Part shown: positions 42,206-53,720 of the stretch, piece by piece | Layout of the letters: every line of letters starts with the position of its first letter | Position numbering within the stretch: the stretch's first letter is position 1 | NCBI GenBank assembly: GCA_963718745.1 | Contig: OY970370.1 | Coordinates: 1,674,001 to 1,738,000 of the forward strand | DNA: 64,000 nucleotides | Reading direction: 5' to 3' | Origin: Fermentibacter sp963718745 [NCBI: Candidatus Fermentibacterota bacterium] | Lineage (GTDB): Bacteria > Fermentibacterota > Fermentibacteria > Fermentibacterales | Program-made: the position numbers and the translations under genes | Notes under the pieces: model-generated | The model's database searches: none | Told to the model about the DNA's origin: nothing | What the model saw: the letters and a program-made list of their open reading frames with translations, nothing else

Positions 42206-43552
42206 CTACTCCCCGCCGAGCTTCCTCTGGAGGGTCCTGCGGCCTATGCCGAGCATCTCGGCGGCCCTCGTCCTGTTCCCGTCCGCCAGCGCAAGCGTGC
42301 GGTCTATGACCATTTCCTCGATCTCTTCGAGGCTGCGGGGCAGCTCTATCTGGAGCATCTCGGACCCCTTCACGGCGCTCCCCCGTATCTCGTCCGGGAT
42401 GTCGTCCACCGTGATCGTGGAACCCGCCATTATGACCATGCTCTCCATGAGATTGCGAAGCTGCCTGACGTTCCCCGGCCAGGAGTGGCCGGCGAGCATC
42501 GACAGCGCATCGGGATCCATGGAGGGGACCGGGAGGCCGTGTTTCTCGGCCGCTTCGCGGATGAAGGAGACGGCCAGCAGCGGGATGTCCTGCCTCCTGG
42601 CCCTCAGAGGCGGGATGTAGAGCTCGACGACCTTCAGCCTGTAGAAGAGGTCCTCGCGGAACGAGCCCTCCCTCACCCTGGCCGCCAGGTCGCTGTTGGT
42701 GGCCGCGATAAGCCTGACATCGGTGGGTATCGGCCTCGAGCCGCCCAGCCTCGTGACCTGCTCCTCCTCCAGCGCCCGCAGGAGCTTCACCTGCGTCGCG
42801 GAAGGGATCTCGCCGATCTCGTCGAGGAGGAGCGTGCCGCCCCTGGCTGCCTCGAACCTGCCCTCCACGGCGCGCTCCGCCCCGGTGAACGCACCCCTCT
42901 CGTGGCCGAAGAGCTCGTTCTCGAGAAGCGTTTCCGGTATGGCGGCGCAGTTGAGGGCCAGATAGGGGCCGCTCCTGCCGCTCAGCGCGTGTATCTGCCG
43001 CGAGAGGAGGTCCTTGCCGGTACCGCTCTCGCCCGTGATGAGCACTGTCGCCTTCACCGGCGCGACCCTGCGGACGCGGGTCATCAGATCCTCTATCGCC
43101 CTGCTGCGGTAGATGAAGGAGAAGTCCCTGGCGGACGCCTGGCTCTGGGACGGGCGCTCGGTGGAGGCCGAGGTGGAGAAGGCGAAGGCCCTGCCGATCG
43201 CCTCTCTTATCCGCCCCGCGTCGTCAGGGTCCAGGATGACGTCGATCACGCCGGCCTTCATCCATGCGACTGCATCCTCGGCGTTGACGCTGCGGCCGTA
43301 GACCAGGGGCGCGGCCGAAGTGCTGGCCCTGCGCACGGACTCCAGGAAGGTCCCCACGAGCATGTCGGGAATGTCCGCCGACACGAGCACGACGCTGACC
43401 GACCGGGCCATGATCCGCCGGAGCGAGGCCCGGGCGCTCGTTTCGTAGATCACTGTATATCCGGCGGAGGACGCCGTGCGCCCTATGTCCGCCGCCCTGT
43501 CCGTCTTCGAGTCGACTATGAGGACCGTGCCTCTGCCGAGGATCGTTACCAG
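42206..43552 (-). CDS. Sigma-54 activator with a pseudo-receiver domain, apparently starting at CTG
   Basis: The conserved part has the AAA+ sigma-54 domain ([24 protein letters not shown]) and a Fis-type HTH ([19 protein letters not shown]). The first Met/Val start in frame (GTG 43453) has no SD, while the frame upstream is coding: [17 protein letters not shown] ... [12 protein letters not shown] is a receiver fold in which the phospho-Asp is replaced by Ser. A CTG at 43552, six bases after GGAGG and about 18 nt after a TATATT-based start site, is the best start (448 residues). So it is a receiver-like protein that is not controlled by phosphorylation. Start assignment is moderate; the function is firm. 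Confidence 0.75.
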   Translation of the reverse strand: MVTILGRGTVLIVDSKTDRAADIGRTASSAGYTVIYETSARASLRRIMARSVSVVLVSADIPDMLVGTFLESVRRASTSAAPLVYGRSVNAEDAVAWMKAGVIDVILDPDDAGRIREAIGRAFAFSTSASTERPSQSQASARDFSFIYRSRAIEDLMTRVRRVAPVKATVLITGESGTGKDLLSRQIHALSGRSGPYLALNCAAIPETLLENELFGHERGAFTGAERAVEGRFEAARGGTLLLDEIGEIPSATQVKLLRALEEEQVTRLGGSRPIPTDVRLIAATNSDLAARVREGSFREDLFYRLKVVELYIPPLRARRQDIPLLAVSFIREAAEKHGLPVPSMDPDALSMLAGHSWPGNVRQLRNLMESMVIMAGSTITVDDIPDEIRGSAVKGSEMLQIELPRSLEEIEEMVIDRTLALADGNRTRAAEMLGIGRRTLQRKLGGE

Positions 43553-43576
43553 TTTCCACCTCCGACTTGAACATCT

Positions 43577-43582
43577 AATATA
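43577..43582 (-). promoter_or_regulatory. -10 element of the sigma-54 activator gene
   Basis: TATATT on the minus strand, in AGATATATTAG. The start site would fall near 43570, leaving about 18 nt to the CTG start at 43552 with the SD at 43563-43559. No -35 is evident. Confidence 0.45.
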
Positions 43583-43638
43583 TCTGCCTGTGCCCCGTGG
43601 AGTGAATCACGGGCGCCCCGAACGCGCGGAGGCCCTGC

Positions 43639-44028
43639 TTGGATGCTGCTCTGAACGACGACTTCTGTTTTGTCTGCGGCAAGGACAACCCGGTCGGGAT
43701 GAGGCTCAGACCCGCCGCATCGGATGGTTCCTGCAGCTTCGAGTGGAACCCTCCGCGGGAGCTGCAGGGCTGGTCCGGCGTGACCCACGGGGGGATTGTG
43801 ACGACCCTGCTGGACGAGGCGATGGCCTACGCGTCGATGAGCCTCGGAGGCCGCTGTGCGACGGTGGAGATCTCCGTCGCCTTCAGGAAGCCCGTCCTCA
43901 CCGGAGTGCAGACCCTGGTTCGCGCCAGGGTCGAGGAGAGCAGGGGAAGGCTCGTGAAAGCCTCGGGAGAGGTGCTGCAGAACGGAGAAGTGCTTGCCAC
44001 AGGCAGGGCCAGCTTCATCCGGCTCTGA
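43639..44028 (+). CDS. PaaI-type hotdog thioesterase
   Basis: 129 residues from TTG 43639 (GGAGG six bases upstream). The hotdog core is GVTHGGIVTTLLDEAMAYAS, with the catalytic Asp/Glu in the LLDEA helix, and the strand VEISVAFRKPVLTG. An N-terminal FCFVCGKDNPVGMRL motif is found in a common subgroup of acyl-CoA thioesterases. It hydrolyses acyl-CoA of unknown chain. The following RmlD-like gene starts within its 3' end. Confidence 0.85.
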   Translation: MDAALNDDFCFVCGKDNPVGMRLRPAASDGSCSFEWNPPRELQGWSGVTHGGIVTTLLDEAMAYASMSLGGRCATVEISVAFRKPVLTGVQTLVRARVEESRGRLVKASGEVLQNGEVLATGRASFIRL

Positions 44029-44823
44029 CCCCCTGCCGGGGGTGCTCCTGCTCGGGGGGTCGGGCCGCCTCGGCAGCGCCTTCAGGCGCACGGCCTCCGG
44101 CCGCTTCAGGGTCGCCTCCCCAGGAAGGATCCCGGCGGGCGGGCTGGACCGCCTCCTCGACGAATCCGCCCCCGATCTGGTCGTGAACGCTGCGGCCATG
44201 TCGTCCCCCGGGGCGTGCGCCCGGGACCTGCGGGGGGCATTCTCCGCCAACGTCCACCTCCCCGGAAGCCTGGCCGCCGCCTGCGCCGGCAGGGGGATAC
44301 CCCTCGTCCATGTCTCGACCGACCTGGTCTACGGAGGAGCGATCCCCCCCTATTCGGAGTCCTCGCCGTGCGTGCCCCGCTCCTTCTACGGCTGGACCAA
44401 GCTGCTGGGGGACAGGGCGGTCGTGCAGGCGTACCCGGATGCGCTCGTGCTCCGGACTTCGGTCCTGTTCGGGCAGGCAGGGGCGGCACGCCCCACGTTC
44501 TCCGAGGAGCTGCTCGCGGGGGGCGTCCGGACGGTGCACGTGGACGCCTTCCGCCACCACACCCCGATCAGCTGGTTCTCTACCGTTATACTGGAAGCGT
44601 GGGGGAAGCGGGTTTCCGGGCTGCTTCTCGCGGCGGGGAGGCATTCCCTGTCCCGCTCGGCCTTCGCCTCGATGCTGTTCGAACACCTGGGCGCCGGGGG
44701 CTGTCCGCCCGAAGGCTACAGGCCCGCAGGCACCCCCGAGGACCTGAGCCTGGACCTGGGCAGGTTCGAGAGCCTTCTCGGGAGGGCTCCCGATCCCTTC
44801 CGGTCGTTCGTGCTCGAGTACCC

Positions 44824-47655
<2,832 letters not shown>

Positions 47656-47898
47656 CCTTTCCAATGCTCCCGGGAGACGGTACAAACAAGCGAATATACT
47701 CTGCGCCGGCCCGGCGTTCCACTCCGCCCCGCCTGCGCCACAATTGCCCTCGGCCCGCCGGGCCCGGACACCCGCGGAGCCGTCCTGCAACACAAATACA
47801 TGTGGAACAAGGCCATGGGTATTGGCGGACTCCTGGCAAACCTGTTGCTGACTACTATGGCGGGACAGGAATGGCCGGTCTCGTGACGGGAGAGGATT
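47656..47898. other. Divergent intergenic region between uvrA and hsp20
   Basis: 243 nt with no recognised gene. A TATATT on the minus strand near 47697-47692 is a candidate -10 for uvrA. On the plus strand no CIRCE, sigma-32-type or good sigma-70 pair was recognised in front of hsp20. A 28-codon hydrophobic ORF (47800-47886) exists but has no SD and is not called. Confidence 0.4.
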
Positions 47899-48324
47899 GT
47901 GACACACTGTGGATGCGGTTCGACAGGCAGGGAAGGGCACTGCGGACAGACGGCCCTGCGCGCCCTGAAGGCAGGCCCGTCCCGTTTGGCGGTCCGGGTC
48001 CTCCCCGAGCCTCCCGCCGTGGATGTCTACCGCGACGACAGGGCCTTCCACGTGATCGCCGAGGTGCCCGGTTTCACGCGCGACGAGATCGAGCTGGAGA
48101 TAGCCGGGGACACGCTGAGGATACTGGGGCGGAGGTCCGGACCCGCGGATGGAGAAGCGGGGACCCTCGTCAGGGAGTGCATGCAGGGCGGTTTCGCGAG
48201 GAGCGTCGAGCTGCCCGGAGGCATCGATGCCGATTCAGTCACTGCTGTACTCGACAGGGGGCTGCTCGAGATCGTCCTCCCGCTTGCGTACAAAGGCCGG
48301 GTCGTGAGGATCAGGCCCGAATAG
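47899..48324 (+). CDS. Hsp20/alpha-crystallin small heat-shock protein
   Basis: 141 residues from GTG 47899 (SD GGGAGAGG three bases upstream). The alpha-crystallin domain runs from about residue 40 (PAVDVYRDDRAFHVIAEVPGFTRDEIELEIAGD) to the end, with the GLLEIVLP motif. It holds unfolded proteins for DnaK. The N-terminal arm is unusual, with Cys4, Cys6 and Cys15 in MTHCGCGSTGREGHC, possibly metal- or redox-sensing; a later start would remove it. It begins the cluster hsp20-dnaK-grpE-dnaJ-htrA. Confidence 0.85.
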   Translation: MTHCGCGSTGREGHCGQTALRALKAGPSRLAVRVLPEPPAVDVYRDDRAFHVIAEVPGFTRDEIELEIAGDTLRILGRRSGPADGEAGTLVRECMQGGFARSVELPGGIDADSVTAVLDRGLLEIVLPLAYKGRVVRIRPE

Positions 48325-48405
48325 GAGTTCTGCGGAGCCGCGGGAGGCCCCGCCCCCGCGGAGGCGTCCGATGAAGTGCGTTGTCAGGTTGAAAGGAAGG
48401 TTGTC

Positions 48406-50304
48406 GTGGGAAAGGTTATAGGGATTGATCTGGGGACCACGAACTCGTGCGTTGCGGTCCTCGAGGGCGGTGAGCCTGTCGTCATCCCGAATTCGGAGGG
48501 CTACAGGACGACTCCGTCCGTCGTCGCGTTCGCGGATTCAGGGGAGCGTCATGTCGGAGTCGTGGCCCGCAGGCAGGCCATAGCCAACCCCGTCAACACG
48601 GTCTTCTCGATAAAGCGGTTCATGGGCAGGAAGTTCGGCGAAGTGGACGCCGAGAAGTCCAGGGTCCCCTACAAGGTGGTCGAGGGCCCCAACGGCGATG
48701 CGATGGTGGAGATCCAGGGCCGGAAGTACTCGCCTCCCGAGATCTCGGCGATGATCCTCCAGAAGATGCGGCAGACCGCGGAGGACTACCTGGGCGAGAA
48801 GGTCACGCAGGCAGTCGTGACCGTCCCCGCCTACTTCAACGACAGCCAGCGGCAGGCCACGAAGGACGCGGGCAGGATAGCCGGGCTGGAAGTCCTGCGC
48901 ATAGTGAACGAGCCGACCGCCGCGTCGCTCGCCTACGGACTGGACAAGAAGGGCGCCAGCAAGACGGTCGCTGTGTTCGACCTCGGCGGCGGGACCTTCG
49001 ACATATCGATCCTGGAGATAGCCGAGGGCGTCTTCGAGGTGAAGTCGACCAACGGCGACACCCATCTCGGAGGCGACGACTTCGACCTCCGGATCATCGA
49101 CTGGATGGTGGAGGAGTTCAGGAAGCAGGAGGGAGTCGATCTCTCACGCGACCCCATGGCTCTGCAGAGGCTCAAGGAGGCTGCCGAGAGGGCGAAGTGC
49201 GAGCTCTCCACCACGCAGACCAGCGAGATCAGCCTCCCGTTCATCACGGCTGACGCCTCCGGACCCAAGCACCTCACCATGAAGCTGACGCGGGCCAGGC
49301 TCGAGCAGCTCGTGAACGACCTCGTGGAGAGGACAAGGAAGCCCTGCCTCGACGCCCTGCGGGACGCGAAGCTCGATGCCGGCAAGCTCGAGGAGATCAT
49401 CCTCGTAGGCGGGCAGACCCGGATGCCCCTCGTCCAGAAGATCGCATCCGAGATCTTCGGACGCGAACCCCACCGGGGCGTGAACCCCGACGAGGTGGTC
49501 GCGGTCGGCGCGGCGATCCAGGCCGGTGTGCTGACCGGGGAGTTCAAGGACGTACTCCTCCTCGACGTCACGCCTCTCACGCTCGGAATCGAGACCCTCG
49601 GCGGAGTCTCCACGGGCATAATCGAACGCAACGCGACGATACCAACCAAGAAGAGCCAGATCTTCAGCACCGCGGCCGACGGCCAGACGGCTGTCGAGAT
49701 CCATGTGCTCCAGGGCGAACGGAAGATGGCCTCCGACAACAGGACTCTCGGGAGGTTCATCCTCGACGGGATCCCGCCGGCGCCCCGGGGCATGCCCCAG
49801 ATCGAGGTCACATTCGACATCGATGCCAACGGGATAGTCCATGTCTCGGCAAGGGACAAGGCCACCGGCAAGGAGCAGAAGATCCGGATCGAGGCGTCCA
49901 GCGGGCTCTCCGAGGGCGAGATCCAGAAGATGGTGACCGAGGCCGAGAAGTTCTCGAAGGACGACGAGGACAAGCGCCAGAAGGCCGAGAAGAGGAACAT
50001 GGCCGACTCCCTCCTCTACGAGGTCGAGAAGGGCATGAAGGACTACGGCGAGAAACTCGACCCGTCCCTCAGGGCGTCCCTGGACGCCGCCGCCGCCGAA
50101 GTGCGCACCGCGCGGCAGGCCGAGGACGACCAGGCGATCGACAGGGCCGTCGAGAACCTGCAGAAGGCCTGGAGCGCCGCCGGAGCATCGCTCCACCAGC
50201 AGAATCCCGAGCCCGGCCCGTCCGAAGGTGCCAGGCAGGGCGGAGAGCAGGGGGCGGACGGCGGCAAGACAGTCGACGCCGACTTCGAAGTGGTGGATGA
50301 ATGA
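48406..50304 (+). CDS. dnaK: Chaperone DnaK (Hsp70)
   Basis: 632 residues from GTG 48406, chosen because the protein then begins [14 protein letters not shown] as in other DnaKs, with SD AAGGAAGG upstream. Further motifs: [27 protein letters not shown] and the substrate-binding domain with [17 protein letters not shown]. The C-terminal lid and tail end in [10 protein letters not shown]. It works with GrpE and DnaJ, whose genes follow with a four-base overlap and a 4-nt gap. Confidence 0.97.
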   Translation: MGKVIGIDLGTTNSCVAVLEGGEPVVIPNSEGYRTTPSVVAFADSGERHVGVVARRQAIANPVNTVFSIKRFMGRKFGEVDAEKSRVPYKVVEGPNGDAMVEIQGRKYSPPEISAMILQKMRQTAEDYLGEKVTQAVVTVPAYFNDSQRQATKDAGRIAGLEVLRIVNEPTAASLAYGLDKKGASKTVAVFDLGGGTFDISILEIAEGVFEVKSTNGDTHLGGDDFDLRIIDWMVEEFRKQEGVDLSRDPMALQRLKEAAERAKCELSTTQTSEISLPFITADASGPKHLTMKLTRARLEQLVNDLVERTRKPCLDALRDAKLDAGKLEEIILVGGQTRMPLVQKIASEIFGREPHRGVNPDEVVAVGAAIQAGVLTGEFKDVLLLDVTPLTLGIETLGGVSTGIIERNATIPTKKSQIFSTAADGQTAVEIHVLQGERKMASDNRTLGRFILDGIPPAPRGMPQIEVTFDIDANGIVHVSARDKATGKEQKIRIEASSGLSEGEIQKMVTEAEKFSKDDEDKRQKAEKRNMADSLLYEVEKGMKDYGEKLDPSLRASLDAAAAEVRTARQAEDDQAIDRAVENLQKAWSAAGASLHQQNPEPGPSEGARQGGEQGADGGKTVDADFEVVDE

Positions 50305-50945
50305 CGGCCGGGGGCGATCCCAGGAGATCTCCGGGCATGCGCCGCCGCGAGACCTGCTCCGACAGGCGGAGGCATCCGGATCCTCCCGCGGAGACGGCGG
50401 AGACTTCACCCCCCGCGGATTCCGAAGCCTGCGCAGAGCAGGAAGACAGGCCCGGGGAGAACCCTGCCGGAGCGGGAACCCCCTCTGAAGAGATGGAGAC
50501 CCTGAAGGACCAGATCCTCAGGCTCCAGGCGGAGTTCGACAACTACCGCAAGAGACAGGCCAGGGAGTTCCACAGGCTCTGCTCGCAGGGCAAGAGGGAC
50601 CTCATCGCGGACCTGCTGGCGATACTGGACGACCTGGACTTCGCCAGGGACCACCTCCGGGCCGGCACCCCGGCCGAGGAGACAGTGACGGGCATGCTGC
50701 AGATCGCTTCGAAGCTGGAGGCCATACTCGGCCGCGAGGGTCTCGAATCCATGAAGCTCGAATCCATGGACCCGTTCGATCCCAAGCTCCACGAGGCGGT
50801 CTTCGCCGAGGAGGTGGAGGGTGTCGACCAGGATGTCGTGCTGGAGGTCCTGAGGAAGGGATACACGCTCGACCAGGAGCTGCTCCGGGTGGCCATGGTG
50901 AAGGTCGGCAGGCCGGGGAAGGCCGCGGCCGAAGGGACGGAGTGA
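50301..50945 (+). CDS. grpE: Nucleotide exchange factor GrpE
   Basis: 214 residues; the first 60 are disordered and acidic/Pro-rich, then a long helix ([19 protein letters not shown]) and the beta-wing domain ending [20 protein letters not shown], the most conserved GrpE stretch (G-Y-x-L-x-x-R-x-L-R-P-A-x-V-x-V). It releases ADP from DnaK. The ATG overlaps the dnaK stop (ATGA). Confidence 0.93.
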   Translation: MTAGGDPRRSPGMRRRETCSDRRRHPDPPAETAETSPPADSEACAEQEDRPGENPAGAGTPSEEMETLKDQILRLQAEFDNYRKRQAREFHRLCSQGKRDLIADLLAILDDLDFARDHLRAGTPAEETVTGMLQIASKLEAILGREGLESMKLESMDPFDPKLHEAVFAEEVEGVDQDVVLEVLRKGYTLDQELLRVAMVKVGRPGKAAAEGTE

Positions 50946-50949
50946 GCCC

Positions 50950-51987
50950 TTGCCAGCCGAGAAGGACCTGTACGCCGTCCTCGGGGTCGGAGAGAAGGCC
51001 ACCGAGGAGGAGATAAAGAAGGCCTACCGGAAGCTCGCCCGCAGATTCCATCCCGATGCCAACCAGGGCGACAGCCGGTCGGAGGAGAAGTTCAAGGAGA
51101 TCACGGGAGCCTACGACATACTGGGCGACCGGGAGAAGCGGGCCCGCTACGACGAGATGCGGAGCGGGAGGGCGTATTTCGGTGAGGACATGCCCGGCGG
51201 AGGCGGATTCGAACCCTCCGGGGCCGGTTTCGGCGGCCTGGAGGACATGCTCAGCTCGCTCTTCGGCGGCGGGCGGCCCGGCGGTTCCAGGAGACAGGCG
51301 CCCTCCGGCGAGATGGAAGTCCCGTTCATCACGGCAGCCCTCGGCGGGACGGCCGATGCCGTGATACGCATGGAGAAGCCCTGCTCCACCTGCCGCGGTG
51401 CAGGCGGTACGGGCGAGAAGACATGCCCGGCCTGCAAGGGCTCCGGTTCCAGGACCGAGAAGCGTGGCGCCTTCAGCACCATGCACACCTGCTCCAAATG
51501 CGGGGGCACCGGGAGGGTTTTCACGTCGGCGTGCGGCTCCTGCGGCGGATCCGGCCGGATTTCGTCGAGCGAGAGGCGCTCCGTGAGCATCCCTGCAGGC
51601 TCCTCCGACGGAGATGTCCTCCGCCTGAGCCAGTCCGACGGCTCGACTGCCACGATAAGGCTGAGAGTCGCCCCGGACGGTTTCCTTATCCGCGAGGGCT
51701 TCGACATCCACTGCACCGTACCGGTTTCCGTCCCCCGCGCCGTCCTCGGCACGAGGATGATGATAAGGACGCTGGACGGGCGCATCAGGCTGAGGATCCC
51801 CCCCGGCACCCAGCCGGGAACCGTGCTCAGGATCCCGTCCCGCGGAGTTCCCTCCGGGGGTTCGCGGGGGGATCAGTTCGTTCATGTCGATGTGCTGGTG
51901 AACCCGCCTTCGAATGACGAGGAGCGGCGGCTCTGGGAACAGCTCCTCTCGCTCGAGGGTATACGGAAGCGGCATTCAGACGACTGA
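50950..51987 (+). CDS. dnaJ: Chaperone DnaJ
   Basis: 345 residues from TTG 50950. J domain with HPD at residues 34-36, Gly/Phe-rich linker (GGGGFEPSGAGFGG) and four zinc-finger repeats CSTCRGAG, CPACKGSG, CSKCGGTG and CGSCGGSG, then the C-terminal beta domains (PPGTQPGTVLRI, GDQFVHVDV). A complete type I DnaJ, somewhat shorter than the usual 370-380. It stimulates DnaK ATPase and delivers substrates. Confidence 0.95.
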   Translation: MPAEKDLYAVLGVGEKATEEEIKKAYRKLARRFHPDANQGDSRSEEKFKEITGAYDILGDREKRARYDEMRSGRAYFGEDMPGGGGFEPSGAGFGGLEDMLSSLFGGGRPGGSRRQAPSGEMEVPFITAALGGTADAVIRMEKPCSTCRGAGGTGEKTCPACKGSGSRTEKRGAFSTMHTCSKCGGTGRVFTSACGSCGGSGRISSSERRSVSIPAGSSDGDVLRLSQSDGSTATIRLRVAPDGFLIREGFDIHCTVPVSVPRAVLGTRMMIRTLDGRIRLRIPPGTQPGTVLRIPSRGVPSGGSRGDQFVHVDVLVNPPSNDEERRLWEQLLSLEGIRKRHSDD

Positions 51988-52008
51988 AGCATTCCCGGAG
52001 GAGCACCC

Positions 52009-53466
52009 ATGACAGCATCCAGAATGATTACGGCGGCACTCGTCATGCTTGCGGCGACCGCATGCAGGAGCCAGGAGGTCCCGTCCGGCGACTCCGCGGG
52101 ACCGGAGGCGGACACCGTCCTGATCGAGATGCCGGCGGCGGACCCCGAAGCTCTCAGCAGAACATTCAGCGAGATCGCATCGACGACGGGACCCTCGGTT
52201 GTCACGATAACCTCGCGAAGCGTCTTCAAGACCGTCGTCCAGGGCTTCCCCTCCCTCCCCCCCTCGTTCGGCTCCGGCCCCTGGCAGGGTTTCGGGTTCC
52301 CCGCGCCCGAGGAGCGGGAGTACGTGAGGGAAGGGCTTGGCAGCGGCGTGATAATCGACGCCCGGGGCTACATCGTGACCAACAACCACGTGGTCGAAGG
52401 CGCGGACGAGCTCGAGGTTATACTGCAGGACGGGTCGAGGTTCCCCGCCTCCCTGACGGGCACCGACCCGAGGACCGATCTGGCCGTCGTCCGGATCGAG
52501 CCTTCGGGGGCCGTCCTGACCCCCCTGCCCTTCGGCGACGCCGAGAGCCTGCGCGTCGGGCAGATAGTCCTGGCGGTGGGCTCGCCCTTCGCCCTCAGCT
52601 CCTCCGTCACGCAGGGCATAATCAGCTTCATCGGCAGGACGGGCGTGGGCCTGGCTGACTACGAGGACTTCATACAGACGGACGCAGCCATCAATCCCGG
52701 CAACAGCGGGGGGGCGCTTGTCGACCTCGGGGGCAGGCTCGTGGGGATCAACACCGCAATCGCCAGCAGGACTGGCGGTTATGACGGGATCGGTTTCGCC
52801 ATCCCGGTCGACCTCGTGAGATCTGTGACCGACGAGCTGATCGAGTCCGGCTTTGTCTCCCGCGGCTGGCTGGGCGTGATCATCCAGGACATCACCCCCG
52901 GGCTGGCGGCGGAGTTCTCCGAGGAGAACGGGATCATCGTCTCGGAGGTCACCCCCGGCGGGCCTGCGGACCTCGCGGGAGTGGCGACGGGCGATGTGAT
53001 CGTCGAGCTGGACGGCAAACCCGTCGAGTCCGTGCCGTGGTTCAGGAACGAGGTGGCCTCGCTTGATCCCGGTGATCCGGTCACGCTGCTGGTGAGCAGG
53101 TCCGGGCGTCGGTCGACGATCCGTGCGGAAGCCGGGGAGCTCCCGGGCGGGGGATCCCGCGCCGCACTGGCGGAAAGCACCGAAGAAGTCCCGACGACGG
53201 TGGGATGGACCCTCCGCGGACTGGATCAGCGGACCTCCAGGGCTCTTGGATACGATGGTCCCGGCCTGCTCGTGGAGGCTGTGGATGCCGGAGGGGCGGC
53301 CGCCTCGGCGGGTCTTGCCCAGGGCGACATCATTGTGGAGATCGACCGTACCCCGGTGTCCTCCGTTGACGAGGCACACCGTCTCGTGTCAGCTTCGGAG
53401 GGCGGAGTCCTCCTCCTCGTCTTCCGCGGAGGGCACACAATCTTCATCCTGCTCGAGCTGGGCTGA
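52009..53466 (+). CDS. HtrA/Deg-type serine protease, lipoprotein
   Basis: 485 residues with a lipobox LAATAC at the N-terminus, unlike the soluble DegP of E. coli. The catalytic triad is His127 (TNNHVVEGA), Asp157 (TDLAVVRIE) and Ser233 (NPGNSGGALVD). Two PDZ domains follow (GWLGVIIQDITPGLAAEF ... and GPGLLVEAVDAGGAAASAGL). It degrades misfolded envelope proteins. Its place directly after dnaJ makes it part of a stress operon spanning cytoplasm and envelope. SD GGAGGAG. Confidence 0.92.
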   Translation: MTASRMITAALVMLAATACRSQEVPSGDSAGPEADTVLIEMPAADPEALSRTFSEIASTTGPSVVTITSRSVFKTVVQGFPSLPPSFGSGPWQGFGFPAPEEREYVREGLGSGVIIDARGYIVTNNHVVEGADELEVILQDGSRFPASLTGTDPRTDLAVVRIEPSGAVLTPLPFGDAESLRVGQIVLAVGSPFALSSSVTQGIISFIGRTGVGLADYEDFIQTDAAINPGNSGGALVDLGGRLVGINTAIASRTGGYDGIGFAIPVDLVRSVTDELIESGFVSRGWLGVIIQDITPGLAAEFSEENGIIVSEVTPGGPADLAGVATGDVIVELDGKPVESVPWFRNEVASLDPGDPVTLLVSRSGRRSTIRAEAGELPGGGSRAALAESTEEVPTTVGWTLRGLDQRTSRALGYDGPGLLVEAVDAGGAAASAGLAQGDIIVEIDRTPVSSVDEAHRLVSASEGGVLLLVFRGGHTIFILLELG

Positions 53467-53492
53467 CGCCCTCTCGGCAACTGGAGCCGGTC

Positions 53493-53672
53493 TTGGACCT
53501 CAGATACCTGATCCTCGTCGTCGCGGGTTTCGCACTGTCCCTGTGGGGCTTCACGATGCTGGGCAGGGGAAGGCCGCACGCCCTTCCTGCGGGGCTCGTG
53601 TTCCTGGCGGGGGTGGTCTCGCTGGTTCTCGGGATCCTGCTCACCTGCGTCCCCGGATTCTTCAGCGGATAG
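53493..53672 (+). CDS. Small two-helix membrane protein
   Basis: 59 residues from TTG 53493 (SD GGAG six bases upstream) to TAG 53672. Two membrane helices: YLILVVAGFALSLWGFTML and a second one rich in Leu/Val (LVFLAGVVSLVLGILL), joined by a basic turn GRGRPHALP. It follows htrA by 26 nt. No known family is recognised; a small envelope-stress or HtrA partner protein is possible but unproven. Confidence 0.6.
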   Translation: MDLRYLILVVAGFALSLWGFTMLGRGRPHALPAGLVFLAGVVSLVLGILLTCVPGFFSG

Positions 53673-53677
53673 AGAAA

Positions 53678-53700
53678 GCCGGGGGCGGCAGGCCCCCGGC
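53678..53700 (-). terminator. Terminator hairpin for the minus-strand repeat-protein gene
   Basis: Perfect 9-bp GC stem (53678-53686 with 53692-53700) and a five-base loop. On the minus strand it is followed by TTTCTCT and lies 20 nt after the stop codon of the gene at 53721. It may also end the plus-strand stress operon. Confidence 0.6.
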
Positions 53701-53720
53701 GTCGATATCCGATCTCCGGG

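Noticed and set aside
47800-47886. 28-codon hydrophobic ORF upstream of hsp20 (begins [10 protein letters not shown])
   Set aside because: No SD before its ATG and codon use is poorer in GC at third positions than real genes here; kept as a weak possibility only.
51200-51225. tRNA-like TTCGAACC motif
   Set aside because: It lies within the dnaJ Gly/Phe-rich region and has no cloverleaf around it.
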